DNA from: Bacteroides fragilis NCTC 9343
GTDB lineage: Bacteria > Bacteroidota > Bacteroidia > Bacteroidales > Bacteroidaceae
Assembly: GCF_000025985.1 (NCBI RefSeq)
Contig: NC_003228.3
Span: 2,170,001 to 2,234,000, forward strand
DNA: 64,000 nt
Direction: 5' to 3'
The notes below the pieces were generated by a model. That model had not been told where the DNA came from, ran no database searches, and was given only the letters and a program-made list of their open reading frames with translations. This document shows positions 33,602 through 41,581 of this stretch, piece after piece. Made by a program: the position numbers and the translations under genes. Numbering within the stretch: the stretch's first letter is position 1; every line of letters starts with the position of its first letter.

Positions 33602-35260
33602 TTATCCTTTTGCCTCTTGATATAAGAAGCGTTTGATACTCTTCTTCGGAGTCTTTTCAAACTCTTCCGGATAGATTTTCATTTTCGAAATCTGGCTGTA
33701 GGCAGGAAGCATTTCGTTCAAGGTAATCCGGTTTTCTTCCATCACCCGTTCCATGTCTTCATTTTTCAGACCATGCGCAAAGGCTTCGTCAAAATCCGGA
33801 TAAACCAGTCCCACCAGTTTGTCATTCTGCTGTACGATAATACTTTCGGCCACGTACGGCAGATTGTTCAGCTTATCTTCTATTTCTTCCGGATAGATAT
33901 TTTGTCCGCTGGCACTCAATAACATATTCTTGCTGCGTCCCTTAATTGTGATGTTGCCTTCAGCATCTTCTAGGGCAAGGTCACCGGTATGTAACCATCC
34001 GTCTTTATCGATCACCTGGGCGGTAGCCTCTTCATTCTTATAGTAGCCTAACATTACGTTCGGACCTTTGCAGACAATTTCGCCTACTACGTTTTCCGGA
34101 TCGGGTGAAAGGACTTTCACTTCCATGTTGAGTGCTGCTTTTCCACATGATCCCGGTTTGAAGCGTTTCCAGTCTTCATAACAAATGATAGGACCGCACT
34201 CGGTCATACCATAGCCCACTGTATAAGGGAAGTCGATCATTCTCAGGAATTGTTCCACCTCCTGGTTGAAGGCGGCTCCACCTACAATGACAGCTTCAAA
34301 GTTGCCGCCAAAGCCTTTTATCATCTCTTCGCGTACCGTTGCTTTAATCTTATCATTGATAATCGGCACTTTAAGCAGCAGCTTCATGGTAGGAGTCTCC
34401 AACTTCGGAAGTACGCTCTTCTTGATGATCTTTTCAATAATCAGCGGAACAGCCACGATCAGATTGGGTTTCACATCGGCAAACGCCTGGAAGATAATCT
34501 TCGGGCTCGGCATGCGGGTGAGGAAGTAAATCTGGCAACCTACCGCAAATTCATACAGGAACTCGAAAGCCAGTCCGTACATGTGTGCCATCGGCAGCAT
34601 GGATACGATCTTATCACCTGCTTTCAGTGGAAGGACCTCGAAAGCGAAAGCCATATTCGACCATAGGCTGCGATAGGGGAGCATTACACCTTTTGAATAG
34701 CTGGTGGTTCCCGAGGTATAGTTGATAACAGCCAATTCTTCAGGCTGATCCTTATGATATTCGATATGTTCCTTACGGAAATTTTTGGGGAATTTCTTGC
34801 CGAACATTTCGTTGAGGTGTTCACGTGCGTGAGTCAGTCGTTCACTACGTGATACCAGTAACGTAAAATCGTTCATCATCAGGATACCTTCAAGCAACGG
34901 CATGGCAGACTCATTGAGGTTTTCCCAGACCACGTCTCCTACAAAGAGGAGTTTGGCTTCCGAGTGATTGACGATGTTGTGTACGTTATCAGCTTTGAAT
35001 TCGTGTAAGATGGGGACGATAACCGCTCCATAAGTGAGAGTCGCGAGGAAAGTAACTCCCCAATGGGAACTATTTCTTCCGCAAACGGCTATTTTGTCTC
35101 CTTTGCGGATTCCGCTTTCTTCAAAGATGATGTGGAGCTTTTCTATTTTGCGGGCTACGTCTTTATACTGTAGGGTGGCACCTTTATAATCTGTCAGGGC
35201 GTCCAAATCCCAATTATTCTTAATACTATTTTCAATGTAAGCTATAAAACTTTGTTCCAT
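33602..35260 (-). CDS. Long-chain acyl-CoA synthetase / AMP-dependent ligase
   Basis: This 552-residue protein starts at the ATG at 35260 (MEQSFIAYIENS). A start further upstream would overlap the -7 element at 35291. Adenylate-forming motifs are INYTSGTTSYSKGVML (P-loop, about residue 180), VGYGMTECGPI, HTGDLALEDAEGNI and KNMLLSASGQNIYPEEIE. It is predicted to activate fatty acids with ATP and CoA in the cytosol or at the membrane. An O-succinylbenzoate or other acid substrate is less likely given the long-chain-type motifs. It stands as the first gene of a minus-strand pair. Confidence 0.9.
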   Translation of the reverse strand: MEQSFIAYIENSIKNNWDLDALTDYKGATLQYKDVARKIEKLHIIFEESGIRKGDKIAVCGRNSSHWGVTFLATLTYGAVIVPILHEFKADNVHNIVNHSEAKLLFVGDVVWENLNESAMPLLEGILMMNDFTLLVSRSERLTHAREHLNEMFGKKFPKNFRKEHIEYHKDQPEELAVINYTSGTTSYSKGVMLPYRSLWSNMAFAFEVLPLKAGDKIVSMLPMAHMYGLAFEFLYEFAVGCQIYFLTRMPSPKIIFQAFADVKPNLIVAVPLIIEKIIKKSVLPKLETPTMKLLLKVPIINDKIKATVREEMIKGFGGNFEAVIVGGAAFNQEVEQFLRMIDFPYTVGYGMTECGPIICYEDWKRFKPGSCGKAALNMEVKVLSPDPENVVGEIVCKGPNVMLGYYKNEEATAQVIDKDGWLHTGDLALEDAEGNITIKGRSKNMLLSASGQNIYPEEIEDKLNNLPYVAESIIVQQNDKLVGLVYPDFDEAFAHGLKNEDMERVMEENRITLNEMLPAYSQISKMKIYPEEFEKTPKKSIKRFLYQEAKG

Positions 35261-35290
35261 TGTTTTTTGCACATTTGATGATAAATTGTG

Positions 35291-35298
35291 CAAATATA
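35291..35298 (-). promoter_or_regulatory. -7 element of acyl-CoA ligase promoter
   Basis: Minus strand TATATTTG, 31 bp before the start at 35260. The -33 is not clear. Confidence 0.55.
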
Positions 35299-35363
35299 GC
35301 TATTTAATTGAGATTTGAAAGCTTGGAAGCTATTTAAATTTTTCTTTTGCAGGTTTCACTGTA

Positions 35364-35450
35364 TTCACTACAGGGTACACGGAGGATATAGAAGTTCTGT
35401 TTTCATTTCTATTTTATCACTCTGTATCCTCCTATGCCCTCTGTGGTGAA
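35364..35450. repeat. Intergenic palindrome, copy 5
   Basis: Arms at 35364-35389 (TTCACTACAGGGTACACGG and on) and 35425-35450 (TATCCTCC...CTGTGGTGAA) pair with few mismatches over about 25 bp. It is the same family as the elements at 9362, 17190 and 32251. It lies between the end of fcl and the ligase promoter. Confidence 0.65.
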
Positions 35451-35453
35451 TGA

Positions 35454-36524
35454 TTATCCCAGATACCACTCGTACATTTTCTGTACCCCCTCTTCAATAT
35501 CGATCTTATGATGCCATCCGAGGTTGTGCAATTTCGACGGATCGGTAAGTTTTCGCATGGTTCCGTCCGGTTTACTGCTGTCAAAAGTCAGTTCACCCTG
35601 ATAGCCGACTGTATTTACAATCAGTCCGGCCAGTTCGCGGATTGTAATTTCTTTGCCGGTACCTATATTGATGTGGCAGTTGCGGATGTCTTTTGCACCG
35701 GTTTTGTAGGTATCCTTGAAGTCCACATGTTCCATTACGAAGACACTGGCATCTGCCATTTCTTCACTCCAAAGAAATTCCCTTAGAGGCGTTCCTGTTC
35801 CCCAAAGTGTCACCTCCGTTTCAGTAATGCCGTATTTCCGGAGAATCCGGAGGATCTCTTCGTTGGAGTTGGCACCACTGATGCCTTCTACCGGACGCAG
35901 GTTCATATCTTTACGCACGGCCTCCCAATCTCCTTTTTTCAGGCAGTGTGCCAAGTGAACTTTACGGATCATGGCAGGCAGCACATGACTGCGTTCCAAG
36001 TCAAAGTTATCGTTCGGCCCATACAGGTTGGTCGGCATCACGGCGATGTAGTTCGTTCCATATTGCAGGTTGAAGCTTTCGCACATTTTCAGTCCGGCTA
36101 TTTTGGCTATGGCATAAGGTTCATTGGTATATTCCAGTGGAGAAGTGAGCAAGACGTCCTCTTTCATCGGCTGTTCGGCATCCCTCGGATAGATGCAGGT
36201 ACTGCCCAGAAAGAGCAGTTTTTTCACCTGATGCCGGAAACTTTCTCCGATCACGTTCTGCTGTATCTGTAAGTTCTTATAGATAAAGTCCGCACGGTAG
36301 ATACTATTGGCCATGATTCCTCCGACAAAAGCGGCAGCCAAAAACACGTACTCCGGCATTTCCTCATCAAAAAACTGCTTTACGGTCGCACCGTCCAATA
36401 AGTCCAGTTCCTTATGTGTGCGTCCCACCAGATTCGTATACCCCTTTTCCTGCAGATTTTTCCATATAGCCGAACCCACCAGTCCGTGGTGTCCGGCTAC
36501 ATAAATTTTTGCGTTTTTATCCAT
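35454..36524 (-). CDS. fcl: GDP-L-fucose synthase
   Basis: The 356-residue product is read from the ATG at 36524 (MDKNAKIYVAG), 4 bp after the gmd stop. The SDR Rossmann motif is GHHGLVGSA; LGSTCIYP and the YAIAK catalytic Tyr/Lys follow, with PTNLYGPNDNFD typical of GFS. It converts GDP-4-keto-6-deoxymannose to GDP-L-fucose by epimerisation and reduction. It pairs with gmd in one operon and would supply GDP-fucose to the capsule fucosyltransferase at 50812. Confidence 0.95.
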   Translation of the reverse strand: MDKNAKIYVAGHHGLVGSAIWKNLQEKGYTNLVGRTHKELDLLDGATVKQFFDEEMPEYVFLAAAFVGGIMANSIYRADFIYKNLQIQQNVIGESFRHQVKKLLFLGSTCIYPRDAEQPMKEDVLLTSPLEYTNEPYAIAKIAGLKMCESFNLQYGTNYIAVMPTNLYGPNDNFDLERSHVLPAMIRKVHLAHCLKKGDWEAVRKDMNLRPVEGISGANSNEEILRILRKYGITETEVTLWGTGTPLREFLWSEEMADASVFVMEHVDFKDTYKTGAKDIRNCHINIGTGKEITIRELAGLIVNTVGYQGELTFDSSKPDGTMRKLTDPSKLHNLGWHHKIDIEEGVQKMYEWYLG

Positions 36525-36528
36525 TCTG

Positions 36529-37602
36529 TCAATCATGTTTAGTCGCAATCATTCTTTTCACTTTGGCCATATCGTGGCGTACCATGATTTTTACCAGTTC
36601 CGGGAATGGTGTTTTGCATGGATTCCATCCCAATACGGTTCTGGCTTTGGTTGGGTTACCGAGCAATTGTTCCACTTCGGCAGGGCGGAAGTATTTCGGG
36701 TCGACCTCTACCAGTACTTTGCCGGTGGCCGTGTCGATTCCTTTCTCATTGACGCCTTCGCCTTCCCAACGCAGGTTGATGCCTATTTCGGCAAATGCCA
36801 GTGTACAGAATTCGCGGACGGTATGCATTTCGCCGGTAGCGATTACGAAATCTTCGGGTACGTCATGTTGCAGGATCAGCCACATACATTCTACATAATC
36901 TTTGGCATAGCCCCAGTCACGCTTGGCATCCAGGTTACCCAAATATAATTTATCCTGTTCGCCTTGTGCGATGCGTGCTGCTGCCAGCGTGATCTTACGG
37001 GTTACGAAAGTCTCGCCACGGCGTTCACTCTCGTGATTGAATAAGATACCGTTTACGGCAAACATTCCGTAACTTTCACGATAGTTCTTGGTGATCCAGA
37101 AACCGTATTGCTTGGCTACTCCATACGGAGAACGCGGATAGAACGGAGTCGTTTCGCTTTGCGGCACTTCCTGTACTTTTCCGTAGAGTTCGGAAGTGGA
37201 AGCCTGGTAGATGCGTGTCTGTTTTTCCAGTCCCAGGATGCGGACAGCTTCAAGCATACGCAATGTACCGAGTGCATCCGCCTCGGCGGTATATTCCGGT
37301 ACGTCGAACGATACTTTTACGTGGCTTTGTGCCGCCAGGTTGTATATTTCGTCGGGTTGTACTTGCTGGATGATGCGGATCAGTGAACTTGAGTCGGTCA
37401 TATCTCCGTAGTGCAGGTTGACTGTACGTTTCTGTTTCATATCGCGCACCCATTCATCAAAGTACAAGTGTTCGATCCGGCCTGTATTGAAAGAAGATGA
37501 ACGGCGCAGGATGCCGTGTACTTCGTAACCTTTCTGAAGAAGAAACTCGGCGAGGAATGAACCATCCTGTCCGGTAATACCTGAAATAAGAGCTTTTTTC
37601 AT
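36529..37602 (-). CDS. gmd: GDP-mannose 4,6-dehydratase
   Basis: The 357-residue product is read from the ATG at 37602 ([15 protein letters not shown]); longer upstream starts add a non-homologous tail. Motifs are [12 protein letters not shown] (NADP site), [22 protein letters not shown] and the YGVAKQY catalytic Tyr/Lys, with [12 protein letters not shown] in the C-terminal part. It makes GDP-4-keto-6-deoxy-D-mannose from GDP-mannose, the first step to GDP-fucose. No canonical -7 element is visible in the 110 bp upstream. Confidence 0.95.
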   Translation of the reverse strand: MKKALISGITGQDGSFLAEFLLQKGYEVHGILRRSSSFNTGRIEHLYFDEWVRDMKQKRTVNLHYGDMTDSSSLIRIIQQVQPDEIYNLAAQSHVKVSFDVPEYTAEADALGTLRMLEAVRILGLEKQTRIYQASTSELYGKVQEVPQSETTPFYPRSPYGVAKQYGFWITKNYRESYGMFAVNGILFNHESERRGETFVTRKITLAAARIAQGEQDKLYLGNLDAKRDWGYAKDYVECMWLILQHDVPEDFVIATGEMHTVREFCTLAFAEIGINLRWEGEGVNEKGIDTATGKVLVEVDPKYFRPAEVEQLLGNPTKARTVLGWNPCKTPFPELVKIMVRHDMAKVKRMIATKHD

Positions 37603-37710
37603 GTCTATTGTTTTGAGTTTATAATCTTTTTGACGATGCAATATTCGGTATTTTCATAAGAACGGGCAATCTATCTGCTGAATTATTTTCTTTTTTCAAC
37701 GGAAAAAACT

Positions 37711-37718
37711 TATCTTTG
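37711..37718 (+). promoter_or_regulatory. -7 element before AAA ATPase gene
   Basis: TATCTTTG lies about 98 bp before the start at 37816, which leaves a long AT-rich leader. The surrounding 213 bp between gmd and this gene hold nothing else recognisable. Confidence 0.5.
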
Positions 37719-37815
37719 CTGTAATTTATTAAAATAGAAATGAATATTATGCTTTTTAATATTAAAATATCTATTCTGTTTTATATAATGAATTTTATTT
37801 TAAATAAATTCGTGT

Positions 37816-39087
37816 ATGAATGATATATTTGATGAATTGGTATCATCCAACTCCTGGAATGGAAAACTTCCGAAAGTGGAATTTGCCCGTAAAAGTTACA
37901 CAAACCGTATATTCGGGTATGTAGGTAACCGCCTTGTAAAGGTCCTGACCGGACAGAGAGGGGTAGGTAAAGGATGCCTGTTGCGGCAGATCATCTATCA
38001 GTTGATTGCCGATGGTGTTTCATCACGGAACATTCTATATATAAGTAAGAAGTTCACAGATTCGGGCGTACTTTCCGGATATCGTGATCTGGACGACTTG
38101 CTTTTTATCTATCGTGAGAAAATCCATCCGGTAGGTAAAGTCTATATTTTTATTGAAGAAATACAAAAAGTGGAGGGCTGGGAACATTTTGTCCATTCCC
38201 ATTCACAGGACTTTGTAGATACTTGCGAGCTGTTTATCAGTGGTTCCAACCAGGATATGCTTTCGGGTGAAGCCGAGAAGCTTTTGGCCAGACATTACGT
38301 CAGTTTTGAGATATTTCCCTTTAGCTTTTCCGAGCATAGGATATTGGAGAGGGTAGAGGCTACCGGCAAAAATTACGCGGAATATATGGGTAAGGGGGCA
38401 CTACCCATTCTTTTCAATCTTCCGGATGCGGAGGCCGGATGGAAAGCCATTTCCGCTCTCCGCGATACGATTCTGTTTCGTGATATCATCCGTCGATATC
38501 GGATTAAGGATGCCCGCCTGCTCGAAGATGTGTTCGTCTATTTGTGCACCCATCTCGCTGAGTTGATTACCATCGGTCAGCTGGTCAGTCACTTTGCTGC
38601 CCAGAACCGGAAGACGAGTTATGATACGGTTGCCAATTATATCTGCTATCTGGAAGACACCTCTCTGATTCATCGCGTGGAACGTTATCAGATCCGCAGC
38701 AAAGAGATTCTTCTAGGTAGCTGCAAATACTATATTAACGATTGGTCATTCATGCGCCATCTGTATCCTTTTTTTGCCGGTTCCCGAAAATCCTGCTTTG
38801 AGAACCAGGTTTATCTGGAACTGCGGCGTGCCGGATATACCGTTTTTGTAGGTGTGCTTCGAGGAGGCAAACTGGTCGATTTTGTTGGCAGGAAGAAAGA
38901 CCGCATTGTGTATTTGCAATGTGCACCTCTGCTCAATGATGATTTTCAAGTGGAGCAAATGTACAACACGCTGGAGATGATACAAGACAATTATGAAAAG
39001 TGGGTCGTTTCTATGGACGATACCACATTGCCCTCCAAAGAAGGGATTCGTCACATACAAGTCTGGCAACTGCCTGAAATACTATAG
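37816..39087 (+). CDS. AAA_14/DUF4143-type ATPase
   Basis: This 423-residue protein has Walker A GQRGVGKG (about residue 48), Walker B VYIFIEEIQKVEGWE (about 112), sensor region ELFISGSNQDML, and a C-terminal DUF4143 part (FENQVYLELRRAGYTVFVG, GGKLVDFVGRKKDRIVYLQC) resembling a nuclease-like fold (xVDF.....i.lQ). This family is widespread in Bacteroidetes; its biological role is not settled, though restriction or defence links have been suggested. It is a single gene next to the capsule locus. Confidence 0.85.
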   Translation: MNDIFDELVSSNSWNGKLPKVEFARKSYTNRIFGYVGNRLVKVLTGQRGVGKGCLLRQIIYQLIADGVSSRNILYISKKFTDSGVLSGYRDLDDLLFIYREKIHPVGKVYIFIEEIQKVEGWEHFVHSHSQDFVDTCELFISGSNQDMLSGEAEKLLARHYVSFEIFPFSFSEHRILERVEATGKNYAEYMGKGALPILFNLPDAEAGWKAISALRDTILFRDIIRRYRIKDARLLEDVFVYLCTHLAELITIGQLVSHFAAQNRKTSYDTVANYICYLEDTSLIHRVERYQIRSKEILLGSCKYYINDWSFMRHLYPFFAGSRKSCFENQVYLELRRAGYTVFVGVLRGGKLVDFVGRKKDRIVYLQCAPLLNDDFQVEQMYNTLEMIQDNYEKWVVSMDDTTLPSKEGIRHIQVWQLPEIL

Positions 39088-39130
39088 TCTGACAATCTTT
39101 TTTGATTGCTTTGATGTCCGGATGATGCCG

Positions 39131-39239
39131 TTTACGAAGTTAACATCTTGTTGTTTACGAAGTTAATATCATAATTTTACGAAGTTAAAATCGTATCTTC
39201 GGGAAGTTAACTTCCTGAAGTCACGATTTTAACTTCGTA
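39131..39239. repeat. GAAGTTAA repeat cluster: three direct repeats plus nested palindromes
   Basis: TTTACGAAGTTAA(C/T/A)ATC occurs at 39131-39147, 39154-39170 and 39176-39192 (22-23 bp spacing). The third copy TACGAAGTTAAAATCGT is perfectly inverted at 39223-39239. Between them is a 14-bp palindrome GGAAGTTAACTTCC (39202-39215). The rest of the 39088-39380 gap shows nothing else. Confidence 0.75.
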
Positions 39240-39380
39240 TTAGTGCTTTTTGAATCGCTTTTCAATCCCTTGAGAATCAGTGTCCGTTTCCGGAGGAAAA
39301 CAGCTGCGTTCTTTAATTGATTGCAAGCAAACAGCATTTTCCAGAATATAAAATGTACTGTTTGTCAGAAAAGTTCTTTT

Positions 39381-40184
39381 TTAGGTTCCGCTTCTTTTCT
39401 TTGCCCGGTTCAACGCTGCGATCATGTATTTTCCTTTTGCTCCGATGTTACTCCAGTTCGTGCTGCAAATCAGTTTCCATACAGGGGTTCCTTTTCTCCC
39501 GTAATCTGACAGTCGCAGGATTGCTTCGATCTCTTTTTCGTCTGTTATTCCGAATCGTTCCAGGTTTCCCATTAATCCCACGTAGTTGTGTGTCATTGTA
39601 TTAAATGCGTATCCGGGCATACTGACCGGCGTAGCATTGACTTCCTCTTCCTTCCCCCTTGGGGGAGCTGAGGGGGGAAATTCTCTACTTTGCTTTACTT
39701 TACTTTGTTCGGTATTGCATGCATTTTTTGCATCAGAGCCTGCATCCTGCTCTACATTTTGCGTGCAGACGGTCTTTTCTTCATTACATGTCTCTTTCGG
39801 TTTTATCAGTAGATAAGGCATGGCTGTCCAGTTCCTCTTTCTTCGCTTGGTTGCCTCTATCCATACTTTTTGTATTGCTTCAGAGGTCAGTACTTTATGT
39901 TCCGCATAGCTTCCCCTGTCTATCATTCCTTTCTCGATCATTATCTCGATAATCCCCTGCACCTCTTCTGCGTCTGCCTCTTTTCCCGTCTTGTTGGCGA
40001 AAATAAGGCATTGTTCCTCACCCCACGGAATATAATATCCTTCTTTATATATTTTGCATAGGAGTTTCAGTACAATCGCGAGTCCTTTCATGCCATATTT
40101 TGCTTCTATTACCTCCATTGCGTTCTCTTCCATAAAATTCACAGCTATTGGAAAGTAATTTATTCCATCGTATGTTGTTGCCAT
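39381..40184 (-). CDS. DUF4373 (Lin1244/Lin1753-type) protein
   Basis: This 267-residue protein has an N-terminal winged-helix-like DUF4373 domain (YDGINYFPIAVNFMEENAMEVIEAKYGMKGLAIVLKLL in pieces). A Cys/polar linker (about 135-180) and a C-terminal segment (GLMGNLERFGITDEKEIEAILRLSDYGRKGTPVWKLI) follow. The N-terminal domain resembles replication-initiator-type DNA-binding folds. Copies commonly lie just upstream of B. fragilis capsule loci. It reads away from the capsule genes and lies downstream of the other two small minus-strand genes. Confidence 0.82.
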   Translation of the reverse strand: MATTYDGINYFPIAVNFMEENAMEVIEAKYGMKGLAIVLKLLCKIYKEGYYIPWGEEQCLIFANKTGKEADAEEVQGIIEIMIEKGMIDRGSYAEHKVLTSEAIQKVWIEATKRRKRNWTAMPYLLIKPKETCNEEKTVCTQNVEQDAGSDAKNACNTEQSKVKQSREFPPSAPPRGKEEEVNATPVSMPGYAFNTMTHNYVGLMGNLERFGITDEKEIEAILRLSDYGRKGTPVWKLICSTNWSNIGAKGKYMIAALNRAKKRSGT

Positions 40185-40233
40185 AATTGTTAAGTTGTTA
40201 TGTTACTGATTAATTGGTCACTGAAAGATTCTC

Positions 40234-40581
40234 CTATACGATCGCTCTCCATTCCATGAAATTCTCTATTTTGAAGGTCATCCACCTTTGTTGCTCCACA
40301 TCCCGGTAGACCACTGTGTTTTTTATTTCCATCGGATCATACTGCTTTCCGAAATCTTTTTCGTATCCCACCAATGTTCCTTTCACCAGTTTGAATGTTC
40401 CGTCCTGTTTCATATAAGCTACGGCTGCATGTCCATATTGCATATATTCTATGAGGGCTTCCAGTCGTTCTGCCATCCATTCGGAGCACTGTTCTGTGTA
40501 GTCCTTTTCGAGCATGATTTGTCTTTTCCATTTTCCTTTCATCATTTCGTTTTTCGATACTGCTTTCCTGTTCTTTTTCAT
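40234..40581 (-). CDS. Small SH3-beta-barrel-fold protein (DUF2693-like)
   Basis: This 115-residue protein is basic at the start (MKKNRKAVSKNEMMKGKWKR). Its C-terminal part (FKLVKGTLVGYEKDFG, TVVYRDVEQQRWMTFKIENF) resembles the small SH3-like domains (DUF2693) found on Bacteroidetes mobile and accessory regions. Its function is unknown. It lies between two minus-strand genes of the pre-capsule cluster. Confidence 0.65.
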   Translation of the reverse strand: MKKNRKAVSKNEMMKGKWKRQIMLEKDYTEQCSEWMAERLEALIEYMQYGHAAVAYMKQDGTFKLVKGTLVGYEKDFGKQYDPMEIKNTVVYRDVEQQRWMTFKIENFMEWRAIV

Positions 40582-40669
40582 AATTGATTTTTTAAAGTTT
40601 ATTAATGAGTTATTGTCGGGCTTTTATTTTTACCCATGGCAAAGTACGGTAATAAGTTTTGAATAGACT

Positions 40670-40710
40670 AATCCTGTAAAAGTACTTTAGAAAGGGGCTT
40701 TTACAGGATT
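40670..40710. repeat. Perfect 13-bp inverted repeat (hairpin) after the unknown minus gene
   Basis: AATCCTGTAAAAG (40670-40682) and CTTTTACAGGATT (40698-40710) with a 15-nt loop. On the + strand it is followed by TTTAAC. On the minus strand there is no T run, so it looks more like an attenuator or stabilising hairpin. Confidence 0.6.
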
Positions 40711-40721
40711 TTAACAATCGG

Positions 40722-41060
40722 TTATTCGCTTTCATCTCGCTTTTTCCGGAATGCTCTGGCATATTTTTTCAGCTCTGATAGAAAAGAACGTTTATTAGGC
40801 TCTGTAGCAATGCCTTTGCGCTGATATTCAAAGGTGAGATATTCTTTTATTGTTTCCTGTAGTTCTTCAATGGGTCTGTTTTCCATGCTGTTGATTCCGC
40901 CTTTGATAAAGCTTTCGGTAAGTGCCTCCATTAGCTTTCCTTTGCCTTTTGTGATGCGTAGTGGTTCTCTAACCTTTTGATTGAGGCTGAATTGCAAGTC
41001 GGCTTTACCCGCAAAGATTACTTTTCCATTTACTTCGATGGTTACTAAGTTATCATTCAA
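40722..41060 (-). CDS. Unknown protein of pre-capsule cluster (start possibly frameshifted)
   Basis: In frame this can only begin at a TTG (41060), giving 112 residues (MNDNLVTIEVNGKVIFAGKA...). Just upstream is an ATG (41086) followed by GAAG and seven A. In the sequence as given that frame stops at once (MEEKK then stop). One extra A in the tract would join it to MEEKKVVIS-LNDNLVTIEV, a more natural start. The gene may therefore be frameshifted, translated by slippage, or carry a homopolymer error. No known domain is recognised; the C-terminus is basic (KKYARAFRKKRDESE). Confidence 0.55.
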   Translation of the reverse strand: MNDNLVTIEVNGKVIFAGKADLQFSLNQKVREPLRITKGKGKLMEALTESFIKGGINSMENRPIEELQETIKEYLTFEYQRKGIATEPNKRSFLSELKKYARAFRKKRDESE

Positions 41061-41235
41061 TGAGATAACTACTTTTTTTCTTCCATAATGTTAGTTATTA
41101 AATGAATTTATGAAAGGACAAAGTTTGTATAAAAAAATATAAATATAAAAGAATACCGGAGTTTTTTTAGTTTAAAGGGAGAATCTTGAAGTGTAAGGAT
41201 CTTGTTATTAGTTATTTATCTTAAGATATAGGCGT

Positions 41236-41454
41236 TGTTTCAAAAAACGTTCGTTTGATTGAACAAAGGTAAGGAGTCTGTTTTAATGTACAAAATATTT
41301 AGTGGATAAAATTTTATCAAAGATTTTATGTTGCTGATTCTCAAATATATATAGAGCAAAAAAAGTTCTTTGTTCAGCTACTTTACAATATTCATTTTTT
41401 CATCGAAAAAAAACTCAAAAATGCTGTTTCAAAAGACGAACGTTTTTTGAAACA
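41236..41454. promoter_or_regulatory. Invertible promoter segment bounded by 19-bp inverted repeats
   Basis: TGTTTCAAAAAACGTTCGT (41236-41254) is perfectly inverted at 41436-41454, enclosing 181 bp. The ACGTTCGT core is the kind of sequence used by the B. fragilis Mpi invertase at capsule promoters. It lies 127 bp before upxY, as expected of a capsule phase switch. In this orientation the only consensus promoter inside points left. The 150 bp to its left (41087-41235) are AT-rich, with no gene seen. Confidence 0.88.
41264..41294 (-). promoter_or_regulatory. Promoter inside the invertible segment, currently leftward
   Basis: Minus strand TTTG (41291-41294), 19 bp, then TACCTTTG (41264-41271), a full Bacteroides consensus. 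No TAnnTTTG is seen on the + strand of the segment. The capsule operon is therefore read as OFF in this copy. Confidence 0.8.
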
Positions 41455-41498
41455 CATTCGTTCGTTCTCAACTTCTAAAAATGTTTCGTAAAATTTGA

Positions 41499-41533
41499 CG
41501 GTTTGAAAGAGAAAAGATGTCTCGTTCAAACCG
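41499..41533 (+). promoter_or_regulatory. Leader hairpin before upxY
   Basis: CGGTTTGAA-A-GAGA (41499-41512) pairs with TCTC-G-TTCAAACCG (41520-41533) around the loop AAAGATG: 9 + 4 perfect pairs with one A/G mismatch. It lies outside the invertible repeat and stays in the leader in both states. No T run follows, so it is not a plain terminator. Confidence 0.65.
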
Positions 41534-41581
41534 CGAAGCGCACCCGAAATAAAGGAAAATTTCCCCAAGTATAAATCGTAA

